From Corallococcus coralloides DSM 2259 (GTDB lineage Bacteria; Myxococcota; Myxococcia; Myxococcales; Myxococcaceae): a stretch of DNA of 64,000 nt. The notes beneath the pieces are model-generated. The model saw nothing but the letters and a program-made list of their open reading frames with translations, did not search any database and was not told the origin of the DNA. This document shows positions 25,829 through 33,607 of this stretch, one piece after another; position 1 is the first letter of the stretch, and every line of letters begins with the position of its first letter. Made by a program: the position numbers and the translations under genes. The stretch spans positions 3,596,001 to 3,660,000 of the forward strand of contig NC_017030.1 of NCBI RefSeq assembly GCF_000255295.1, written 5' to 3'.

Positions 25829-25954
25829 CTACCGCTGGGCCTTGCTGCCCAGAGCCTTGAGCGCCGCAGTCAGCACGACGACTGCGACATCGCGCAGCAC
25901 CGGGCTGCGCGCCAAATCCTTGAACCACTCGGGCATGGTCTCCTCGTTGGCCAC
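25829..25954 (-). CDS. Possible small protein of 41 residues
   Basis: A GTG start at 25954 has GGAGG seven bases upstream and the frame ends directly at a good terminator. The protein begins VANEETMPEWFKDLARSP and has a hydrophobic stretch VLRDVAVVVLTAALKAL, then a basic end GSKAQR, like a short membrane-binding peptide. No family is known to me. ATG 25936 would give 35 residues. Too short to be certain from sequence alone. Confidence 0.4.
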   Translation of the reverse strand: MANEETMPEWFKDLARSPVLRDVAVVVLTAALKALGSKAQR

Positions 25955-26065
25955 CGTCGGTCCTCCGCCACGCTGCGGAGGACCCGGGAGGCGTCCGTCT
26001 GTGTCGCATTCGAACGAAGCCGCAGTTCTCAGAGGAGTTCCTCCGATTTCCGGCCCCTTCCCAGT

Positions 26066-26091
26066 TGTCCCCGACGGGATTCGAACCCGTG
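26066..26091 (-). repeat. 26-bp copy of the 3' end of tRNA-Glu (att-like)
   Basis: This stretch is identical to 35099-35124, which is the T-arm, acceptor strand and discriminator base of the intact tRNA-Glu gene, in the same orientation. The 5' half of a tRNA is absent. Such a 3' fragment is the classic trace of integration into a tRNA gene. Confidence 0.75.
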
Positions 26092-26214
26092 GAGGAGGGG
26101 TGCCCTAAACCCGCGACGGCACACGCCTTTCGAGAAATCGCGAGTGAATCGGGGCACGTCGAGCCCACGGGGCAGTTCCCGCCAGTCCCGGCTGTCACCC
26201 GGAGTCCCCTCCAG

Positions 26215-26236
26215 TTTTGGAGACATTTGGGAGACG
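26215..26236. repeat. GGAGAC double-box repeat, left copy
   Basis: TTTTGGAGACATTTGGGAGACG, itself two related ten-base boxes, resembles TTTAGGAGACGTTCTGGAGACG at 35008-35029 (18 of 22 identical). Both copies lie just inside the ends of the tRNA-fragment-flanked segment. Confidence 0.4.
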
Positions 26237-26284
26237 GGAGGAGCACGGGTCTCCAGAGAGGTTCGTGGGAGCCCAACGGTAGCG

Positions 26285-26725
26285 TGTGCCCTGGCGAGGT
26301 GCGGAGTGCTGACGCACGGGTTCGCGAGGGTGCGCTGCGAGAGTTGCAAGGACGAACTGCTCGTCGCCTTCTCTTGCAAGAGGCGAGGGGTGTGCCCCTC
26401 CTGTAACGCCATGCGGGCGCAGGTGACGGCGGCACACCTGGTGGAGCGGGTGCTGCCGCACGTGCCCTACCGGCAGTGGACGCTGTCCTTTCCGCACCGG
26501 GTGCAGGGGCCGCGGGGCGGGCAGGTCGGGGCCGTGTCGTTCATCCAGTTCTTCGGCTCGGCGTTGCAAGTGACGCCGCATTTCCACTCGCTGGTGCCGG
26601 ACGGCGTCTTCGTGCTGGGAGAGGGCTGCGTGCGCTTCGAGGCGTTGCCGCCGCCCACGCAAGGTGAGGTGGAGCGACTGCTGAGGGTGGTGCGTCTTGG
26701 GAGGACATGGTGTTGCCCACGATGA
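26285..26725 (+). pseudogene. Remnant of an IS91-family transposase
   Basis: The frame shows the zinc-binding head of IS91-type transposases, CGVLTHGFARVRCESC, AFSCKRRGVCPSCNAMR and VPYRQWTLSFPHRV, followed much too soon by the catalytic-region block GAVSFIQFFGSALQVTPHFH then SLVPDGVF, and then ends. The N-terminus, an internal piece and the Tyr-containing C-terminus are missing, so this is an inactive relic. Family assignment rests on the cysteine pattern and the HFH block. Confidence 0.75.
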
Positions 26726-26899
26726 GTGCGCACCTGGCCCCGGCGCGAGGGGCACCCCAGGCCGCGTGGTGTTGAGGCTTACGCCGCCCCAGCGCCAACA
26801 AGCCCAGGCTGCTGCCGCGCACCTCATGGGAGGGCGACCTGGGCAGGCGTGTCCCTCAAGGGGCTCAAGCGGCCTCTCAACCGACCGGGTGCGCTGCTC

Positions 26900-27157
26900 G
26901 AGCGGCCCCTGTCAGCGGCCCCTGTCAGCGACGGAGTCCAGGTCCTGGTCCGTGCGGGCTACCACGTCCTCAGCCTCAACTACCGGGGCTCCACGGGGTA
27001 TGGCGCGCGCTTCGAGCACTCGGGCGATGACGCATCACGCGCGCTCGCGAGCGCGGGCGCGTGGAGCATCTTCGATGGCGAGGGCCATCACATCCACCGC
27101 CTGCGCTCCTGGCCCCAGGTCCATGCGGCCACCGTGTCACTGCTGGATACGTTCTGA
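26900..27157 (+). pseudogene. Remnant of a prolyl-oligopeptidase-type (S9) peptidase
   Basis: Text such as VLVRAGYHVLSLNYRGSTGY matches the region upstream of the catalytic Ser in S9 peptidases and FDGEGHHIHRLRSWPQVHAA matches the region of the catalytic His at the C-terminus, but the piece with the nucleophile Ser (G-x-S-x-G) is missing. The gene is thus internally deleted and without a proper start. It ends 56 bases before the next gene. Confidence 0.65.
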
Positions 27158-27213
27158 GCCCGGATCGCGCTTCCGTGTCATGGAGTCATGCGCCCGGTGT
27201 ATTGTTCGTGCAT

Positions 27214-29049
27214 ATGCATTGGCACTTGCACCTGAAGCGCGCGGCCCTGCTGGCGGTGCTCTTCGCGGCGTCCGGGCTCACCGGAGTCGACGCGCACGCA
27301 CAACAATGTGGCCCCGAAGCACCTCCCCCCGCCGTCCCTCTCAATGACCAGATGAGCGGCACGCGGGTCTTGCGCCGCCTCGTCCTCGGTCTCACGGGGA
27401 CGACGCCCACCGTCGAGCAGTACGAGGCGATGGCGGCCGCGACCACGCCCGAGGCGCGGGAATCCATCCTGCGCTCCACGCTCGAGGCCGCGCTCGGCTC
27501 GCCGAAGTTCTACGAGCGGATGGTGAACTTCGGCCACGAGTGGCTCGCGGTGGGCGCATACACCACCGGCGCGGCGGGTGACGCCTACCAGGGCGACATG
27601 TCCGGCCACCTCTTCAAGTGCGACGCCAACACTGCGCACGCGGGCGCGTACTACGCCGTGCACGAGTTCGGCGATAAGGACCCGGCCAGGCAGTGCCTGG
27701 ACCAGGACGCCAACGGCGACCCCGCCGTGCCCGAGGTGCACCAGGTGGAGCCCTGGTGGGCGCCGGGCACCACCGTCACCGTGCTCGGCAAGGCCGGCTC
27801 CGACGTCACCCAGGTCACCGACAGCAAGGGCCAGCCGGTCGACTGCGGCCTCGCGACCGGCGGCTACTACGACCCCATGCTGCCCCCCGCGTGCGGCTGC
27901 GGCCCGAACCTGGTGTGGTGCAGCCCGCTCTACGGCCTCCATAGCAAGAGCAACTACGACTTCGGCATGCAGCGCCGGCACCCCTACGAGGAGCCCGCGC
28001 GCCTCTTCGCGCACCTCGCGTGGCACGACCGGCCGCTCTCGGACCTCATCCTCGGGAACTACTCGGTCGGCACCAACTGGCTGCGCGCGCTGTACGTGCG
28101 CTTCGGCCGGCAGATGGGCAACAGCGCGCTGGACAAGAACACCACGTGGTGGCGTCCCGACGCGGACACCGCGCCGCGCGACCCGCTGCACCCCACGCCG
28201 AATGATCCGCAGGCGTGGCGCGAGTTCGTGGTCGAGGACCTGGAGCCCTTCCACCTCGCGCTCACCCCGAACCGGGCGCGCTCCGGCAGCATCGACCGCA
28301 CCTACCGCTTCGACCCGCGCACCACGACCGACGCGCCCCAGGGCCTCCCCACCGCGGGCGTGCTCACCATGATCGGCTCACTGTCGTCCTTCCCGCGCGA
28401 GCGCGTCCGGGCCGCGCGCTTCCTCGAGATGTTCGCCTGCCAGAGCTTCTCGCCACCGCCCGCGGACGTGCACTTCCCGCCCCTGGAGGTGGACCCCGGC
28501 ACCGGCGGCACGTGCCTGCACTGCCACCGGACGCTCGACCCCGCGGCCATCTCCTTCAAGCGCTGGGACTTCAACCCGGCCCAGAGCTTCTACGTCCCGT
28601 GGCCCTTCATGCCGGGCGTGGGCCGCTACCGCATCACCAAGGAGTGGCTGTCCGGGCAGTACCCGTACACCGGCACCTCGCCGGGCTACCGCTGGAAGAA
28701 CGCGTTCGTCCCCAACACAATCCTCACGCCCGTCACCCCCGAGCAGGTGAAGGCCAACCCCGAGGCGGTGCTGCTCGACACGATGCCCGACACGTACACG
28801 CTGCTCGGCGAGCACGGCGACGGCACCATGGGCCCGCTCGGCTTCGGGAAGCTCGTCGTGCGCTCCGGCGAGTTCGACCGCTGCGTCGCGCGCAGGATGT
28901 ATTCGATGTTCATCGGCCGCGACCTGAACACGGCCACGGAGAAGGGCTTCATCGACAAGCTCGCGCGGGAGTTCGTCGCGGGCGACCGGAAGCTGAGACC
29001 CTTCATCCGATACCTCTTCGAACAGCCCGAGCTGCGGAGGGGCCTGTGA
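27214..29049 (+). CDS. Secreted DUF1592/DUF1588-type protein with CxxCH motif
   Basis: A 611-residue exported protein (leader HLKRAALLAVLFAASGLT ending near AHA-Q). It begins with a Planctomycete/myxobacterial-type block (RVLRRLVLGLTGTTPTVEQY) and later has the DUF1588-like region GGTCLHCHRTLDPAAISFKR with a single C-x-x-C-H, the covalent heme signature of c-type cytochromes, and a DUF1585-like end (FDRCVARRMYSMFIGRD). The start is uncertain: no ribosome site precedes ATG 27214 and in-frame GTGs lie upstream. It overlaps the following gene by one base. These proteins are usually encoded next to a DUF1552 or DUF1501 partner; their function is unknown. Confidence 0.72.
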   Translation: MHWHLHLKRAALLAVLFAASGLTGVDAHAQQCGPEAPPPAVPLNDQMSGTRVLRRLVLGLTGTTPTVEQYEAMAAATTPEARESILRSTLEAALGSPKFYERMVNFGHEWLAVGAYTTGAAGDAYQGDMSGHLFKCDANTAHAGAYYAVHEFGDKDPARQCLDQDANGDPAVPEVHQVEPWWAPGTTVTVLGKAGSDVTQVTDSKGQPVDCGLATGGYYDPMLPPACGCGPNLVWCSPLYGLHSKSNYDFGMQRRHPYEEPARLFAHLAWHDRPLSDLILGNYSVGTNWLRALYVRFGRQMGNSALDKNTTWWRPDADTAPRDPLHPTPNDPQAWREFVVEDLEPFHLALTPNRARSGSIDRTYRFDPRTTTDAPQGLPTAGVLTMIGSLSSFPRERVRAARFLEMFACQSFSPPPADVHFPPLEVDPGTGGTCLHCHRTLDPAAISFKRWDFNPAQSFYVPWPFMPGVGRYRITKEWLSGQYPYTGTSPGYRWKNAFVPNTILTPVTPEQVKANPEAVLLDTMPDTYTLLGEHGDGTMGPLGFGKLVVRSGEFDRCVARRMYSMFIGRDLNTATEKGFIDKLAREFVAGDRKLRPFIRYLFEQPELRRGL

Positions 29050-30095
29050 TGAACACGTTGCGTTCGACCCTGATGGGCGCGGCGCTGGCCGCGGTCGTGC
29101 TCCTCGCCGTGAGCTGCGACGGGAAGATCTGGGACGCTCCCGGTGACTCCGCGGAGGACCCGGGCGGCGACAGCTGCGCGGCCGTGAGCAAGAACGACGA
29201 GATCCGTCTCGCGCTCGCGCCCGCGTGCCAGGGCTGCCACCTCACCGGCAACAAGCCCTTCTTCGCCTCGCTCACCGCCTTCGAGAGCGGGCTCGTCTAC
29301 AACGAGAAGTACGTGAAGCGCGGCGACCCCGGGAACAGCATGCTCATCCAGCTGCTGAACGGCGTGGCCCCCGGCAGCTATCCCCAGATGCCGCCAGGGC
29401 AGCCGTACAACGAACTCGTCAGCAGCGGCCGCGTCACGCTGACCATCGCGCAGGTGGAGGACTGGATTCGGAACCTGCCGGCCACGCCCGCGCAACTGGA
29501 GGCCCCCGTTGCGGAGGAGTTCAGCGTCCGCCGGCTCACCGCCGAGGAGATGATCATCAGCCTGATGGATCAGCTCGGGCTCACCCTCGAGGACTTCGTC
29601 AGAACCACCGAGCCCAACTGGCGCGACATGCCGTACGTGGCGAACGGCGGCAAGTTCTTCATCTGGCCCGGGGACTGGGCCCCCGGCATCTCGGGCGAGT
29701 ACGTCTCCGACTCGCGCAGCGTCGAGCGCTTCGAGGCGCTCGGCGGCGGCAATTCGCTCCTGTACCGCAAGCGGGACGTGAGCTTCGGCCCGTCCGCCGC
29801 GCAGACGCTGGTGCAGATGTCCCAGGCGTGGTGCGCGCGCGCCGTGGACAAGAAGAACAACCCGGCGGTGCTGCGCTACGTGACGCTCGCCGACACCTCC
29901 AAGAGCAACCCGGACGCGGTGCAGAAGAACCTGCGCTCGCTCTCCCTGCGCATGCTCGGCCAGCCGCCCTCGGACGCGGAGGCCCAGGCGCTGTACGAGC
30001 AGGTCTACCTGCCGCTGGAGGCACAGAACACGCGCCTCGCCTGGATTGGCGTCTGCGCGGCGCTCATCCGTCACCCGATGTGGATCACCTACTGA
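29049..30095 (+). CDS. Lipoprotein with CxxCH cytochrome-like domain
   Basis: A 348-residue lipoprotein: leader LMGAALAAVVLLAVSC with lipobox Cys. The next 100 residues form a planctomycete-type cytochrome C-like unit with ALAPACQGCHLTG (C-x-x-C-H) and the distal NGVAPGSYPQMPPGQPYNE, where the Met can serve as the second heme ligand. The rest (LTAEEMIISLMDQLGLTLED, LRSLSLRMLGQPPSDAEAQA) is helical and akin to DUF1592-type regions. The ATG uses the A of the previous stop (TGATG). Heme attachment is predicted from the motif only. Confidence 0.75.
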   Translation: MNTLRSTLMGAALAAVVLLAVSCDGKIWDAPGDSAEDPGGDSCAAVSKNDEIRLALAPACQGCHLTGNKPFFASLTAFESGLVYNEKYVKRGDPGNSMLIQLLNGVAPGSYPQMPPGQPYNELVSSGRVTLTIAQVEDWIRNLPATPAQLEAPVAEEFSVRRLTAEEMIISLMDQLGLTLEDFVRTTEPNWRDMPYVANGGKFFIWPGDWAPGISGEYVSDSRSVERFEALGGGNSLLYRKRDVSFGPSAAQTLVQMSQAWCARAVDKKNNPAVLRYVTLADTSKSNPDAVQKNLRSLSLRMLGQPPSDAEAQALYEQVYLPLEAQNTRLAWIGVCAALIRHPMWITY

Positions 30096-30106
30096 GCGAG
30101 GACACC

Positions 30107-31687
30107 ATGCCGAACACCTCTCGTCGCACCCTGCTCAAGTGGGCCCTCGGCGCGGGACAGCTCGCGCTCCTCGATCGCGCGGGGCTCCTCGGTTCGAGCA
30201 CCGCGCACGCCGCGGACGTCGACGTCCCCTCGCGCCTCGTGGTGCTCTACATCCCCGGCGGCTACCGGCCGGCGTACTACTTCACCCCGATGGAGGACGC
30301 GGACATCCCGCTCTGCGTCCCCACGCCCTCCAACCACAGCGGCGAGCCCGTCTTCTTCCAGGCGAGCCAGCTGGTGAACCTCGCGCCTCCGAACGGCTCC
30401 TACAAGCCGCTGCGGACGTGGCAGTCGTGGAACCCCGCCGACCCGGCCGCGCGCGGCAACTACAGCCCGCTCATGTACGGCTACACGCACTTCGCGCTGG
30501 CGGATCAGCTCAGCGTGCTGCACGGCATCGACCAGGGCACCAACGACCACTCGAGCGCGTTCATCTCCTCGATGTGCGGTGTCGCCGGCGCGGACTACCG
30601 GGCGCCCGCCGTGCACTCGGTCATCGCGAACCACCTGTACGAGAAGTACCGCGAGAGCCGGCCGCTGCCCTTCGTCGTCGTCACCGGAGAGCGCGGCACG
30701 CCGGTGGGCATGGGGCTGCCCTCCCACGCCTCGCCCCTGCGCGTGCCGTCCATCGAGGCGCTCAAGCCGATGCTCTCGGCGAAGCCCTCGGACAACCCGT
30801 GGTGGACGGGGCTCGACGCGCGCACCGAGGCGCCCGAGCTGGACGTGCGCGGGAAGCCCACCGGGGGCACCCTGAAGACGACGGCCATCGAGCGCTTCTC
30901 GCTGACGCGCGCCCAGCAGCTCCTGGACCGCTCGACGGCGAAGGTGGACAACTACCTGGAGGGGTTGCACGGCTCGCTGTCGTCGGTGTCGCGCGTGCTC
31001 GCGACGGACGTCGTGTCCGTGCTGGAGAAGACCAAGGGCATCGAGATGATGACCTCGAACCGCCCCGCGTACCTGTCGAGCTACCTGTCCAACCAGTCGT
31101 TCACGTACACCTTCGGCCTCGCGAACTTCCACCTCACGGGGCTCGACTCGCGCATGGACATGGCGCTGCGCCTGCTCAAGGCGGACCTCTGCACCTCGGT
31201 GCACGTCTCGCTGCAGCAGGACTTCGACACGCACAGCGGCCTGGGCCATGGCTACAGCTGCGCGCACGGCCGCGGGATGATGGACAACGTCGCGCGCTTC
31301 CTCGGCGAGCTCAAGGCCGCGCCCGCGCCCGGCAAGCCCGGCAAGACGCTGCTCGACGACACGCTCGTGCTGGTGATGAGCGAGTTCGGCCGGAGCTGGG
31401 CCTCGCGGAGCAGCGACGGCAGCTACTACCTGCCGGACGATCACCACCCCTACACGTCCATCTGCTTCGCGGGCGGGAACGTGGCGGGGAACCGGCAGGT
31501 GGGCTCGTACACCACGCGCGGGCTCGGCGTCCCGGTGGACATCATCGAGGAGAACGGCCAGGCCTCGAAGCGCGTGCCCCGCTCCGCGGACGCGGTGACG
31601 ACCGCGCTGCGCATCCTGGGCATGGAGGCGCACGAGTTCTTCATCCCCGGCGGCTACGGCGAGGTCGTGGGGCTCCGGAAGGCGTAG
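30107..31687 (+). CDS. Tat-exported DUF1501/DUF1552-type protein
   Basis: A 526-residue protein whose start SRRTLLKWALGAGQLALLDR is a twin-arginine signal. The body has an alkaline-phosphatase-like flavour: LVVLYIPGGYRPAYYFTPME, LSVLHGIDQGTNDHSSAFIS, VHVSLQQDFDTHSGLGHGYS and LVLVMSEFGRSWASRSSDGS, giving the D-x-H and S-E-F-G-R elements found in DUF1501. It ends the operon with the two CxxCH proteins and is followed by a terminator. In planctomycetes and myxobacteria these three types recur side by side; the joint function is unknown. Confidence 0.8.
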   Translation: MPNTSRRTLLKWALGAGQLALLDRAGLLGSSTAHAADVDVPSRLVVLYIPGGYRPAYYFTPMEDADIPLCVPTPSNHSGEPVFFQASQLVNLAPPNGSYKPLRTWQSWNPADPAARGNYSPLMYGYTHFALADQLSVLHGIDQGTNDHSSAFISSMCGVAGADYRAPAVHSVIANHLYEKYRESRPLPFVVVTGERGTPVGMGLPSHASPLRVPSIEALKPMLSAKPSDNPWWTGLDARTEAPELDVRGKPTGGTLKTTAIERFSLTRAQQLLDRSTAKVDNYLEGLHGSLSSVSRVLATDVVSVLEKTKGIEMMTSNRPAYLSSYLSNQSFTYTFGLANFHLTGLDSRMDMALRLLKADLCTSVHVSLQQDFDTHSGLGHGYSCAHGRGMMDNVARFLGELKAAPAPGKPGKTLLDDTLVLVMSEFGRSWASRSSDGSYYLPDDHHPYTSICFAGGNVAGNRQVGSYTTRGLGVPVDIIEENGQASKRVPRSADAVTTALRILGMEAHEFFIPGGYGEVVGLRKA

Positions 31688-31708
31688 TCCCGACCGGGCG
31701 AGTGGATG

Positions 31709-31740
31709 GCCCAGGGGGCAGGGAAAGCGCCCTGGGCGTT
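31709..31740 (+). terminator. Terminator of the cytochrome-like operon
   Basis: GCCCAGGG (31709-31716) pairs with CCCTGGGC (31730-31737), and GTTATTTCC follows. It lies 22 bases past the stop of the DUF1501-type gene. The remaining 210 bases up to the kelch gene hold nothing I recognise. Confidence 0.5.
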
Positions 31741-31947
31741 ATTTCCGGTTGGTCCTGTTGCCCTGGGGTGCCCCTCCCAGCGCCGTTCCCCGGCGTTCAG
31801 GAGGAGGACGGCACCCCGCAGCAGGCAGGGCCTGGAGCGGCTGTGCCGCTACGGGGCGCGGGACATCGCCGTGCCGCCAGTGGCTCCAGGCCCGGGGTGA
31901 AGCGGCCCTACGCATCCGTGAGTGGGCCGGACTCGTCGGGCCCGTTG

Positions 31948-33375
31948 CTACTGCGCGACGCAGCCGGGCTGCGTGATGACGCAATTGCTGTTGGCCTCGC
32001 TGACACAGATGCTGTCCCAGGCCGAGTTGCAGCAGAACGGATCGATCGTGCACACCTTGTTCGCGCAGGTGCCGCAGCTATTGCTCAGCGCGGTGCCAGA
32101 CGTGCACACGTCATGGGAGCAGGATGCGGGAGCGCCCGTTCCACAGACGTTGTTGGTGCACGTCAACCCCGAGCCACAGGTGCCGCAGCTCAGCGTGCCG
32201 CCACAGCCGTTGGAAAGGGTGCCGCAGTTCTTGCCCTGCGCGGCGCACGTCGTCGGCGTGCACGGCGGAGGGGACAGGTCGAACTTCTCGATGCTGGCCA
32301 GCGGCACCATGGAGCCCGTGCTGCTGGTGCCCGTTCCTCCCAGGAACAGGACGCGGCCGTCCGGCAGCGCGACGGTGGGATGGCTCCTGCGCGACTGCGC
32401 GAGCGACCCCACCGTGCCCCAGGTGCCGGTGGTGGGCGTGTAGAGCTCCACCGTGGTGTTGTTGTAGGAGCCACCGGCCAGGACGATGGTGCCGTTGGGG
32501 CGCATGACTGACGGCGCGGAGAAGTGCTGGACCGCCGTGTTCCCGGTGTTCGTCCAGACGTTGGTGGCCGGGTCGTACGCCTCCGTCATCTGCTCGGTGC
32601 CGACGGCGAGCGCCTTCCCGTTGGAGAGCAGGTGGAGGGTGTGGTCACTGCGGGCGTAGTTCATCGACGCCACGACCGTCCAGGTGCCCGTGGAGGGCGT
32701 CCAGAGCTGGGCGAGGCTGGTGGTGGAGCCGCCGCCCGAAAGGAGCACGCGCCCATCCGCGAGCCGCACCGCGGAGTGGAAGCCCATCGCGGAGGGGAGC
32801 GAGCCCGTGGCGGTCCAGGTGTTCGCGACCGGATCGTAGATGTGCGCCGACGTGCCGCCCGACGCACCGCCCACGCCGCCCACTACCAGCACCCGCCCGT
32901 CCGAGAGCAGCGTGGCGCTGTGTCCGTAGCTGATGCGGGGCAGGGGGGCCACGGTGGTCCAGGTGTTCGTGGCGGGCTGATAGCGCTCGACCGAGGACAG
33001 GATGGCGCTCGGCCCGATGCCAGCCACGATGAGCACGCTGCCGTCCTGCAACAGCGTGGCGGTATGCGAGCGGCGCGCGAAGCTCAGCGAGGGACCGGCG
33101 CTCGACGTGGCGGTGGCCGGGTCATACAGCTCCGTGGTCGCGGTCTCCGTGGGAGTCCCGCCGCCCACCACCAGCACCTTGCCATTGGAGAGCAACGTGG
33201 CGGTGTGTTGATAACGCGCCGTCAGCAGGGAGCCAGCGGGATACACGGTGAGCGCGGAGGACTGGGACGCCTCGACGGCGGGTGCCTCCGTCTCCACGGG
33301 CTCGACTTCGGGGCTGCACGCGAGACAGAGAAACAGGGGAACAACAACCAATGCCTTCCAAGACGACAGGGACAT
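31948..33375 (-). CDS. Kelch-repeat lipoprotein with Cys-rich tail
   Basis: A 475-residue lipoprotein (leader MSLSSWKALVVVPLFLCLAC). Seven kelch-type repeats are seen, each with a core such as HTATLLSNGKVLVVGG, HTATLLQDGSVLIVAG, HSATLLSDGRVLVVGG, HSAVRLADGRVLLSGG and HPTVALPDGRVLFLGG, which suggests a seven-bladed propeller. The last 105 residues are Cys-rich (CGTLSNGCGGTLSCGTCGSG and PFCCNSAWDSICVSEA), a tail common in secreted myxobacterial proteins. AGGAG lies six bases before the ATG. Galactose-oxidase-type catalytic residues were not identified, so binding is more likely than catalysis. Confidence 0.85.
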   Translation of the reverse strand: MSLSSWKALVVVPLFLCLACSPEVEPVETEAPAVEASQSSALTVYPAGSLLTARYQHTATLLSNGKVLVVGGGTPTETATTELYDPATATSSAGPSLSFARRSHTATLLQDGSVLIVAGIGPSAILSSVERYQPATNTWTTVAPLPRISYGHSATLLSDGRVLVVGGVGGASGGTSAHIYDPVANTWTATGSLPSAMGFHSAVRLADGRVLLSGGGSTTSLAQLWTPSTGTWTVVASMNYARSDHTLHLLSNGKALAVGTEQMTEAYDPATNVWTNTGNTAVQHFSAPSVMRPNGTIVLAGGSYNNTTVELYTPTTGTWGTVGSLAQSRRSHPTVALPDGRVLFLGGTGTSSTGSMVPLASIEKFDLSPPPCTPTTCAAQGKNCGTLSNGCGGTLSCGTCGSGLTCTNNVCGTGAPASCSHDVCTSGTALSNSCGTCANKVCTIDPFCCNSAWDSICVSEANSNCVITQPGCVAQ

Positions 33376-33607
33376 GCGGTGCTCCTGGGGGGGAGCTCGC
33401 GAGCATTGCAGGGGTGTCTGACGCCAATGAAATCAATCCTTCTCCGGCCCGATGTTCTCCGAGATCACGAAGGCGTTTCCGGCCCGGGGCCGAGAGGGCA
33501 TGTCAGACCGGTGATGTGCAATCTCCGCGGCGGAGGCGAGCGGCTCTGGGGAAGGCGGACCCCTCTGACCCGCAGCGCCACGACATGAAACCTTGGAGGC
33601 TTGGGAC

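Noticed and set aside
31742-31947. Search for a small gene between the DUF1501-type and kelch genes
   Set aside because: Short frames exist but lack ribosome sites and protein-like composition; no structure beyond the terminator was found.
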